Assembly: GCA_041660965.1 (NCBI GenBank)
Contig: JBAZVH010000002.1
Span: 124,001-188,000 of the forward strand
Origin: Candidatus Gracilibacteria bacterium
GTDB lineage: Bacteria > Patescibacteriota > Gracilibacteria > BD1-5 > JAGOOR01
Direction: 5' to 3'
DNA length: 64,000 nt
In this document: positions 52,116-61,235 of the stretch, in pieces
How positions within the stretch are numbered: the stretch's first letter is position 1
Layout: each line of letters begins with the position of its first letter
Notes under the pieces: generated by a model
What the model saw: the letters and a program-made list of their open reading frames with translations, nothing else
Databases searched by the model: none
What the model was told of the DNA's origin: nothing
Position numbers and translations under genes: made by a program

Positions 52116-52701
52116 AGTGGAAAAGATGAGAAAATTGTGGCTCTGTGGTGAGGATAGAAAATTGTTTTTTGGCTCGATTGATGAGGGTTCAGACGGTGCC
52201 TATGGGTATCTGTAAGATATCGCCGATTTCTTCATAACTTTTTCCTTCTATAAATGCGAGGATGATGACGGTGCGGTATTTATCTGGAAGGGATTGAATA
52301 ATAGTTTGTATGGCTTGGTTCGTTTCGTGAGCATGGAGGTTTCAGATGATACTATCATCACTTGCGATTTTTTGTATGAGTGCTTGGCTTTCCTCATCTT
52401 CTATATCGAGACTGAGGTGATTTTTTTTGTTTTTCTTCCGGAGATGATCGACAGAGAGATTATGAGCGATACGATAGATCCAGCTTGAGAATTTTAGTTT
52501 TGGATTATAGCCATTGAGACCTTGGTATGCTTTGATAAAAACTTCTTGTGTGATATCCTCACACATTTCATGTTCATCACCTACCATACGTCTGATATAA
52601 CGCGCGATAGGCACTTCATATCTATCGACGATATCTGCATAGCTATCAGGATTTTTGAGTGTTTGCGCGACGAGTTCACTATCAGAAAGAGTTCACTGCA
52701 T
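52102..52701 (-). CDS. ECF-type RNA polymerase sigma factor
   Basis: A 199-aa sigma-70 family protein with region 2 (IARYIRRMVGDEHEMCEDITQEVFIKAYQ, then KFSSWIYRIAHNLSVDHLRKK) and region 4 (LPDKYRTVIILAFIEGKSYEEIGDILQIPIGTV) with the helix-turn-helix. Regions 1 and 3 are missing, as in ECF sigmas. UGA at codon 3 and within the recognition helix (IGTVGTLINRAKK, the second G) would truncate it under the standard code. It probably directs a stress or envelope regulon. The downstream membrane protein is the likely regulator. Confidence 0.93.
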
Positions 52702-52732
52702 GGAGGAAGTATAGTGATAGAGTGCAAAAAGC

Positions 52733-52760
52733 AAAAATCCCCCACCACTGGTGGGGGATT
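52733..52760 (-). terminator. Terminator of the Met/Gly-tailed secreted protein gene
   Basis: ATCCCCCACC / GGTGGGGGAT with a 3-nt loop and a T run on the minus strand. It separates this gene from the sigma factor gene. Confidence 0.88.
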
Positions 52761-52768
52761 GGAGGAGA

Positions 52769-53419
52769 CTAATCTTTGTCTCTATTACCACGGTTTTTGT
52801 CCTTTCATATGTGGTTTCCATTTTCTCACATCATACCGCCCATACCACGACCCATGATACCTTCTTTCCCAGGTCATTTTGGGAGGGTACCATCAGCTTT
52901 GTATCGTGTTACCATTTGATCAAAACGCTTTTTCATCTGAGTTGCGTCAGGAGTTTTTCATTCAAAACCTGGATTATTACCTTTGAGTGTGGTCATCGCT
53001 GCTTGCAGGTCTGTATGTGCTTTTTGGAATGCAGCGAAATCATTATTTTTGATAGCTGTTTCGATAGCAGCTTGAGCGGTTGCTTGAGCTGCATGGATAG
53101 CTACCATATCTTTGAATTCCGCTTCATCGGGTATTTGAGCGATTTTAGCCGTACGAAATGCTGTGTAGTCTCCAGCTGTAATAGCATTGTCTTCAGCAGT
53201 TCGGGCGGTGTTTTTTGCTACCATCTTTGCGAACTGTGCTTCCGTGATTTTTGCTTTCGCTGTCGCAGAAAGTCCCGCATAATTATTTGTTTCAACAGCA
53301 GTTTTTACAGCCGTGAAATCTGCTTTGTTTGGGAGGGCATTTTTTACTCATGCAAATGTCAATGTGGTGAGTGCAATAGTAGCAAAAGCTACTCATGCGG
53401 TAAGAATTTTTTTGTTCAT
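52769..53419 (-). CDS. Secreted helical protein with Gly/Met-rich C-terminus
   Basis: A 216-aa protein with a signal peptide (about 1-25), an Ala/Thr/Lys-rich helical body with a repeated pattern of about 30 residues (NNYAGLSATAKAKI; GDYTAFRTAKIAQI; NNDFAAFQKAHTDL) and a tail rich in Gly, Met and Asn (GRGMGGMM). The repeats look like short helical hairpins. It lies directly upstream of the ECF sigma operon on the same strand, so it may be a regulon member (inference). Four or five UGA glycines occur, one in the signal region. Confidence 0.68.
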
Positions 53420-53619
53420 AGATAATAGGTAGGGAATAAAATAAAACGATAAAAGAAAAAAAGGATGTATGGATGTGCAGTGTGATCAAAAATGATGGCA
53501 AACAATCTGCGAACTCCAAAAGTTATATATACTTTTTCGTCTCTATCTGGTAATACGTAGGGAGTTCCTTTTTCTTTCAAAAAACTTGTACTCAGGCAAA
53601 AATTTCTATAATAAGGAGT

Positions 53620-54162
53620 ATGACTCGACAACCTCTTCCCATCATCGATCGTATCGAAGAACTCAAGGAACAGAAGCGATATTCCGAAGCACGTGTCGTA
53701 CTTGAGTGAGCTATTGCACGCTATCTCGACAGATATGAGCTCTATGAAGAATTGGCTGACGTCTATATCTATGAGGGGGAGTATGATAAAGCGACTCTCG
53801 CTCTCGATCATGCTGAAACTCTGCAAAAAAATTCTTCGACAGGTCTGTATCTACGAGGGTATATGGCGCTGATCAATAATGACTTTTCGACGGCAATATC
53901 ATTTCTCGAACGTTCCAATATCACATCACCCAACAATCCAGAAGTGCTTCGCAATCTCGGTTGGGCATATACGATGATTGGCGATATCAAAAAGGGCGTT
54001 ATTCTCCTCCAGCGAGCCCTCAATATTGCACCAGAAGATGAGCTCATTATGGAGGATTTGGGAGTCGCACTTTTGACACAAGGAAATATCCAGGAAGCTC
54101 GCAAATATCTCGTGCAAATCGGTAGGGAAGATCATATTACGAATATGGGATTTCCACTGTAG
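53620..54162 (+). CDS. TPR-repeat protein
   Basis: A 180-aa protein made of four to five tetratricopeptide repeats. Clear ones are AEVYIYEGEYDKATLALDHA-like (about 45-65), YMALINNDFSTAISFLERS and LGWAYTMIGDIKKGVILLQRAL. It is soluble, so an adaptor role in a complex is likely. TATAAT ends seven bases before the ATG. One UGA (Gly) near codon 30 splits it. The next gene, 53 bp on, may share the transcript. Confidence 0.85.
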
Positions 54163-54215
54163 TACAGAGCCGAGAAGATGCAGGATATAAAAAGTGATTT
54201 TAAAATTGTTGTATA

Positions 54216-55376
54216 ATGTTTCATACTAATTTTCTTCAAGACAATCAATCGTATCTCGTAGCTGATTACGATCCATTTTCATTGACGGTTGGCGTTCTGA
54301 CGTTCGAAAAGAGAAAACCAAAACTCGTTCATAGCGTAAGGACATTTTTTGCGCCTCATGAGCGTGGATTTCATCCGCATACTTTTGAGAGAAACTTCTT
54401 ACAGGCCTGTGAACAGCTGTCTGAAAAAGTCCCAGAGCTTCCCACAGAAGTCTGCGTGTTTCTCGACCACAGTAGTATGGTTGCCACGTCTGTGAATTAT
54501 ACATTCCCGCGATCCAATTCTGCCTATCCAGTGGATATAGAAGAGATCAATGGCTATGCACGAGAGCTTCTCAGACAGGCAGATCATCAAGCCAAAAAAA
54601 TATGGGTAGAGGATTCCGGGTATCTCGATCAGGATCGTCGTCTGCTGTCCCTCTTTTTGACACATCTTGCGCTCGATAAAAAACATCATCTTTTTCCTAT
54701 TGGCAAGATGGCATCGCACGTGACACTGGGGTGTTTGTTTTTTTACGGCAACAAATTTCTTATCGATGGTATCCGAAGAAGTATCGAGCTCGCTGGGTGT
54801 ACACTTTTGACGTGTGTTCCACTCTCGGTCGTATTTCTCAATCACCTGTGTAATCAAAAGACATTTCATGAGAGTCATCTCCATATCCATCTCGGATATG
54901 ATGCAACTTCTGTGATGCTCCATATCGGAAAACAGGTCCATGAAGTGCAGTCCATTCCTTTTGGATGGAAGGTGCTCGATGAATATCTCGCTCTCTATCT
55001 TTCGCCACTTGAGCGAGAATCACTCCTGATGAAGGATGACTATATAACGATCGAAACCTATGAGGAATATAGGATATACACTACTATGCTCCAAGCATCA
55101 CTTCAGGTACTTTTTGAGCGGTTTTGATTGCAATGGAATTTTTCCCATATTTCTCTCTCTAGTCAGTGACCGGTGCATCTTCTTCAGGGCATTATCTCAA
55201 ACGGATGACTCTCTCCATGGGTTCAAAAAAACGCAACATTTGAAAAACTCCATATTGATCCCACCAATCATTGGCTTCATTATTGTGATACCCTTGACCC
55301 GCTTTTTTCTATTCATCCGCACCCACTCCTAGCCCTCGTACGTTCTGTATTTATTACTCCTCATGAAAATACTTAA
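54216..55376 (+). CDS. Hypothetical protein with possible actin-like (PilM/FtsA-type) fold
   Basis: A 386-aa soluble protein. YLVADYDPFSLTVGVLTFEK near the N-terminus and HIHLGYDATSVMLHIGKQ near residue 230 resemble the phosphate 1 and phosphate 2 strands of the actin/PilM superfamily, but without clear glycine loops. It overlaps the next gene, a single-pass envelope protein, by 14 bp, as PilM and PilN do. I hold the assignment loosely. Four UGA glycines lie in the last 90 residues. Confidence 0.6.
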
Positions 55377-56949
55377 TTGGACACATCCGAGTGATTTTTT
55401 GAAACTCATAGAGGGCCTTTCGCTACCATCTCTGGAGCATGAAGTAGTCATACAAATTGGTCGTCATTCACATGCTGGTTGGTATCATATCGCTCTTATT
55501 GCGAGATTATTTCCGCATAAACATATCATCTGTATCTGTCGGGACCAGCGTATTCGTCTTCTCTTGAAGCAGTATTGATTTTCATCATATATTTCTCTGC
55601 AGAGGATTCAGGATATTCTCCCAGAAGGTGCCGATATCCTCCATGAAAATCTATGACCATTGGATTATATTCGTTTTTGTAGTTCTCGTTGGTTGGGGCG
55701 GAGCATCTCCTGGATGAAAGACAAAACTCCTAAAAAAAAGCTTGATATCTTTACTGTGAGACATTCTTCTTGGTACGTGCTTTTTCTCGGCATCGTCGTG
55801 GTACTCCTCCTGATTATCGGTATCGTGAGTCTTACGAGTCCTCATGCGACCATTATGATTAGTCCACAAGTCACTCTCCAAAATGCCATCTGAAATATCG
55901 TTTTTATGTCCGAAGACTCCATCACGGCCGAGACACAAGTACCTCTCCGTAAACAGATTTCTCCTTTTGAAATACAAAAAAAATATACTGTGACAACCTA
56001 TGATATATCGAGAGTTCGTCGTGCCTCAGGGAAGATAAAGATCACAAATACTCGGTCAGAATCTCTGAAACTCAAACCACAAACTCGTGTTGCTTTTGAA
56101 GATGTGATCTATCGCACACAAGGATGGCTGGAGATACCAGCAGCCCAGGATTCAATTCCTGGAGAGATAACCATTGGCGTCATGGCAGATGCTATGGGCA
56201 CAGCCGGACTTATAGGTGTAAAAGGTAATATACCAGCTGGTACCGAGCTGAAATTCCCAGGACTTGAACCACAGGTTCACGAGGGTGTCACAGTCATCAG
56301 TACTGAGGATTTCCGAGGCGGAGAAGATGGATTCTTTCCTCTCCTCACAGAAGAAGAAAAAAAGCGCATAGAGAAACAGTTTCATGAATATTTTCTCACA
56401 GCAGCCCAGGCAAGTATTGAGAAAAATTTTAATACAAATGCTGATTTTATTCCTCTTCCTCTTTCAGAAGCGATTACTCCTTTTCAGATAGACATCCAAT
56501 CTGATCAGGCGGTAGGATCGACAGCTCCGGAGATCACTTTTACGGGGAAAGGAGAATTTCTCATGTATCTCTATGACAAAAATAATCTCAGAAAAATTCT
56601 CGTCAAACTCGCACAATCACATCTGCTCCGCGGAGTGGAGTCCTATACGGATACTTTTCAGCCACCGGTAATCGTTTCAGTGCTCTCTCGGTCAAAAGAT
56701 CCAGATCCATTTTCCATCAAAGCGACAGCGCAGATAGAGATCCAAGTACTCTATGATTTCGAGAGCACAGCTGGGAAAAAGACGGTACAAAATATCCTCT
56801 CCGACCTCCTCTCAGCAGAAAAGGACAGAGTGGAAAAAACCCTCCTCAACCATCCATACATAAAGGATGTCCATATACGACTCACACCTTTTTGGTCAAA
56901 GAAACTCCCGAGCTCGCTCGATGCTATCGATATTCAGGTCGTGAAATAG
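55363..56949 (+). CDS. Single-pass membrane protein with large extracytoplasmic domain
   Basis: A 528-aa protein. The cytoplasmic part is about 1-140, one transmembrane helix spans about 145-165 (LFLGIVVVLLLIIGIVSL), and a large outside domain follows (about 170-528). The outside domain has a strand-rich module with ASGKIKITNTRSESLKLKPQ and GVKGNIPAGTELKFPG, reminiscent of baseplate-J/BON-like modules in Patescibacteria surface proteins. It is translationally coupled to the preceding gene, which suggests a trans-envelope pair. The UGA-coded Gly at IGNIVFMSED and others join three pieces. Confidence 0.65.
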
Positions 56950-57100
56950 AATAGATAGAGCAGAAGTTAGAGCTAGAGAAAGGTATGTATTTTAATAATA
57001 TAAAATACAAAACACAAAGTACAAAGTGAAGGAATTATTGATTTGGGTAACTTATTAAACCTATGAAACCTATTAAACTCAGTAAACCTATGAAACTTCC
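56950..57100. repeat. Intergenic copy of the dispersed heptanucleotide-type repeat
   Basis: No gene is seen. AAAATAC AAAACAC AAAGTAC AAAGTG (57002-57028) continues into GAAGGAATTATTG, shared with 10026. After it come TAAACCTATGAAACCTA and near copies (57055-57095). Confidence 0.75.
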
Positions 57101-59050
57101 CTAATTCCCCGCGGTAATAATCTTTTCCTCAAAGTAACTTCCGAGTATCTGGATACCGACGTGTTCGGAGCCAGCGAAGAAGAGTCCTTGTCCGACTGGG
57201 GAATTGAGGAGAATATATTTTTCTTGTTCTGTGAGTTTAAACACATTTTGCATGGCATCTATTGAGGCGGGAGATTGTTTGAGGAGTATCTGAAGTGACG
57301 AGTTGGTGACGATGGCTTTCCCGTGTTCATTATTGACGAAGTCTTCGACATCTTGCGTGATGGTTGTAACCCCGAGATGATATTTTCGTGCTCGTTTGAC
57401 GAGTCCGTGGAGAAATCGCCCACTATCCTCATATTGCATGATATTCCATGCTTCATCGACGACGAGGATACGTTTGCGGTTTGATGAACGTACGACATTC
57501 CATATATATGACAGTATGATATACATGGCAATAGGTCGGAGTTGCTCATCGAGATCTCGAACTGAATACACTTGTAATCCTTCACCAAGTGTCACATTTG
57601 TACGTTGAGTAAAAAGTCCACCGAAGACACCGCTCACGTATTTTTCGAGTCGTTGAGCGACTTCATTGCCTCCTTCCATAGTTTCTACCACTGAGAGTAG
57701 GTCAGACATCACAGGGATTTCTTTGCCGACGATATCATCATCTTCAAATGTGATACCCTTGAGACTATAGGTGATAACAATAGCTTTTTCGAGGATGGCT
57801 TCTTCTGTGGCGGTGACTTTTCCGAGCATCAGCTTGAAGAGTCATACCAAATTGATAATTCCTCAACGGAGGAGATCGCCGGGGTGACTCTCATAATCCT
57901 TGAACGGAAGAGGCAGGTCAAATGGATTGATACGTTGTGTCGCATTGATACTGACATTGAGATAGCTTCCTCCTACGGTATCGACGAGATTTTTGTATTC
58001 ATTTTCAGGATCGATGACGATGACGTCGTGCCCGAGCATCAGCGAACGCAGGATTTCGAGTTTTACTGCAAACGATTTACCTCCTCATGACTTCGCGAGG
58101 ACGACCATATTGGCATTTTCTGTACGGAAACGGTCATAGATAATGAGCGAATTATTGTGGGTGTTGATGCCATAGAGCACTCATTCGTCCTGAGAGAGTG
58201 TCGCAGACGTAAATGGAAAGGCAGTCGAGAGACCTCTTGTTGAAATATTTCGATATACAGATACTTCGTCTCGGCAAAATGGTCCTGTGGCTGTAAATCA
58301 TTGTTCTGCCCTCAGAAGAGCCGGTTTTGTGAGGATATTACGTCCATGGAGCATATTTTCTATATCATTGGTCATCTTGAGGAGCTTATCTCGGTCATCA
58401 GCGTACAGCGTGACGTAGATAGAAAAATGGAAGTATTTTTCTGATCCACGCGTGAGGAGATTACGTAGTTCTTCCACATCTTGGAGTTGTGCATCGATAT
58501 AGGGGTCTGAAGTAAGCCCTCTCTCTTGATTGAGATATTTCTCAGATTGGAGTTCTGTGAGACGTCTTTTGAGGTATTTTTGAATTTTTTGAGAATCTGT
58601 CGGATAGACAAATATCGAAACATCAAATTTTGCATCCCAGTTAATCAGTGGTGAGAGCCAGTTGCCATCGAGAAAGTCCGGATAGGCATACGTAAAGAGC
58701 GTCTTACAAAACGTATCATTGACCTGTATATCTTGCGGAGTGACTTTCATCATAGCAGGAGCGATAGCATCTTTGATATAAGCCAATGCTTCATGATACA
58801 TTCTTTCTCATTCTATGAGATCTTCTTTGGATGCTTCTGGTGTGATATCTTTTGATGATGAGGGGGGTGTTATGGTATTCTTTTTTTCTTCAGGAGCCAC
58901 TACAAGTATTGTATTATCAGGAGTGAGTACGGTTTTTTCTGAGGAGGTTTCTATCGGATGTTCCTTATCTCATACGTGTATTATTTCAGCATCTCCAGTG
59001 ATCGATTGGGAGAGGAGCTGGGTGAGCGATGTGTAGTCTGTCTGGTTCAT
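57101..59050 (-). CDS. VirB4-like type IV secretion/pilus ATPase
   Basis: A 649-aa protein. The N-terminal 80 residues are disordered, about 85-280 is the VirB4/TraC N-domain and about 300-640 the ATPase. Walker A reads VVLAKSGGGKSFAVKLEI, where the first Gly is encoded by UGA. Next come DPENEYKNLVDTVGGSYLNV, Walker B ILVVDEAWNIM, and TITQDVEDF with the sensor Gln. VirB4 ATPases power pilus assembly and substrate transfer. With the VirD4-like and pilin-like genes at 38.6-41.0 kb this gives three parts of a T4SS-like machine, though 17 kb apart. Confidence 0.88.
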
Positions 59051-59284
59051 ATAGTTTCATCATATCACGTATTGTTTCATATTTCAAATAAAATAGCTCT
59101 TTTTCTCTTTTTGAAACTTACTAAAACAACCCAAACAGCATAAAATATATTATAATACATAAAATATTTATCATTGTAAAGAAGAAAAGTCCCATTTTAA
59201 AACGAAAACAGCTAAAAAATGCTTGCATTTTCTTTTGAGTTCAATAGTCTTCCTACGTCCCGTTATTTACTAACCCTCTTTTTT

Positions 59285-59560
59285 ATGAAGAAACAGGACC
59301 TTATCAAGACTATGGCAACTACTGCCGGTCTCTCACAGGATGCTGCTGCTAAGGCACTCAAGGCATTCATCGACGTCACAACTAAAGCCCTCAAAAAGGG
59401 TGATACTGTTGGGATCACTGGTTTCGGTACTTTCCGTGTTGCTCACAGAAAAGCTCGAATGGGTGTTAACCCACAAAAGCCTACTTTGAAGATCAAGATT
59501 GCTGCAAGCAAATCTCCTTCTTTCAAGGCAGGTAAGACTTTCAAAGATTCTATTAAGTAG
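59285..59560 (+). CDS. HU-family DNA-binding protein
   Basis: A 91-aa HU/IHF protein. It starts MKKQDLIKTMATTAGLSQDA, then AKALKAFIDVTTKALKKGD, the GITGFGTFRV core, a beta-arm with the intercalating Pro (GVNPQKP), and a basic C-terminus. The standard Met-Lys start is preferred over upstream hydrophobic codons. CTAACCCTCTTTTTT precedes the ATG. It bends and compacts DNA as a dimer and has its own terminator. Confidence 0.95.
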   Translation: MKKQDLIKTMATTAGLSQDAAAKALKAFIDVTTKALKKGDTVGITGFGTFRVAHRKARMGVNPQKPTLKIKIAASKSPSFKAGKTFKDSIK

Positions 59561-59576
59561 TTTTCTTTTACAGTTA

Positions 59577-59602
59577 AGCTCCTCCGAAAGGGGGAGTTTT
59601 TT
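59577..59602 (+). terminator. Intrinsic terminator of the HU gene
   Basis: CTCC / GGAG core extended by C-G pairs around a GAAAG loop, then TTTTTTG. Confidence 0.85.
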
Positions 59603-59681
59603 GTTGCTCAATCCCGTTAAATATATTTGACAATAAACTATGTTCAATTAGAATAACATTCTTATATTTTTAACTGTAAAT

Positions 59682-60005
59682 ATGATTTCTACTACTATAT
59701 GAGGCAGTTTCGGGGAAAGAGTTCAAGTATTTGGAGAAGGGGCTGAAGCTCAAGGGTGGTCTTCTGCGGTTCAAGAACAAGAATTCTTGTGATTAATGGA
59801 AGGTGTAGAATTAGGTATTCTACAATTAATTGATGGTCAGACTGTATTTGCCGAAATTCGAGAAAGAGTTATCTGCGTATGAGAGGATAGAATAAATATT
59901 CCAGACAGCAGTATATTTGCCGATGCTTCTACGCTTATTGCACATATTAGGGATAGAACTGGTTTGCTTATCGAGAGATTAGAAGTATTAGAACCAATAC
60001 AATAA
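59682..60005 (+). CDS. Small hypothetical protein, 107 aa
   Basis: ATG to TAA with three UGA codons as Gly. It is acidic and strand/helix mixed (LGILQLIDGQTVFAEIRERV). The start codon is placed after an AT-rich leader. No family was recognised. It is one of several short UGA-containing genes here that a standard-code caller would not report. Confidence 0.5.
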
Positions 60006-60104
60006 GCTTTTTATACTGATCATTGGATGCAGAAATAAGACTTAAGATTTTTTTTATGACTCTTATTTAGTTTTTTCTTGTTTCTCAATACAATACAAAC
60101 AATT

Positions 60105-61235
60105 ATGTCTAAATACGTTTTCCTCCTGGGTCGTGAGCCAGAGCTTTCGCTCGCTGAACTCTCGAGTCTTTTTCTTTCTGTCAAAAAACAGGGTATTTTT
60201 GCTTTTGTGGAAACTGAGAAAGACATTTCATCGCTCATAACCTCTCTTGGTGGTACGATAAAAATAGGAAAAATACTGGCTGAAAGTGTCGCAAAAGCTG
60301 ATCTCGAAAAAGTATGTGTGGAGACTATTCTTCCTGTGCTTCAACCAGAGAAAAAAACCAGAATTGCGATTGATTCCTTCGTTCCTGGACTGAATACGCT
60401 TGTATTTCGAGTGAAAGACGCACTAAAGAAACAGGGGCATTCCATCCGAGTCGTACAGCATGATACGACTGGACGTGTAAAAACAGCCACAACACTTCAC
60501 GAGAAACTGATAGAGCGCTGATATGAGATCATGATTTTCATAGGTAATACTGGCTATATCATCGCTCAGACCATCGGAGTCCAGGATATTGACGCTTATA
60601 CGCATCGCGATATCGGGCGAGAACGCTCTATGACCGTCGGGATGATGCCACCGAAACTTGCGCAGATAATGCTGAATCTGGCGACAAAAGGGGAGAGAGG
60701 GCTTCAAATATGGGATCCATTTTGTGGGCTTGGGACTACGCTTATTGAAGCATTTCATGCAGGATATATACGACTCTTAGGTTCTGATATTTCTGACGAT
60801 ATGATAGGAGCGACGACGAAGAATACCACAATCTTTGAGGAGATACATTCTGAAGTCTTTTATCAGGATGCACGGCATCTGGATACAAAGAAATTGACGA
60901 ATCCTACAGTCATTGTCACAGAAGGAATGCTGGGGCACAATTTTACTCCATGAACCCTCACGCATGTCTCTGCAATCAAAGAGCGCACTCTCCTCGAAAC
61001 GCTGTACAGAGAATTCTTTGCTGCTGCATTTCGTAATTCTGCCGTTCAGACTATTGTCTGTTGTTTACCAGTGTGGAATATCGGACGAGAAAGTATCTCT
61101 ATGCCAACTCACAGCATATTAGCGCCAGACTGGAATATCGACCCACTTTGCCAGCAGTGACGACGCTACCTCCTCCATGCACGACCGGGACAGAGCGTGA
61201 CGAGAGAGATTCTTATTTTGCGACGAGCCCGGTAA
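60105..61235 (+). CDS. Trm11/RlmL-like RNA or DNA methyltransferase
   Basis: A 376-aa protein. The N-terminal 140 residues resemble the Trm11-type N-domain (VFLLGREPELSLAELSSLF; a charged middle). The Rossmann methyltransferase has GMMPPKLAQIMLNLA, motif I WDPFCGLGTTLIEA, DISDDMI, and VTEGMLG where N-P-P-Y would be expected, so N-methyl chemistry is uncertain. The C-terminus is rebuilt by UGA Gly at TPGTLTH and QQGRRYLL. It overlaps the converging gene by 23 bp. Most likely a tRNA guanosine methyltransferase homologue. Confidence 0.78.

Noticed and set aside
57101..59050. UGA as tryptophan or selenocysteine
   Set aside because: UGA lies in the VirB4 Walker A glycine run and similar Gly-only positions, there is no Cys-like redox context, and Trp is encoded by TGG throughout.
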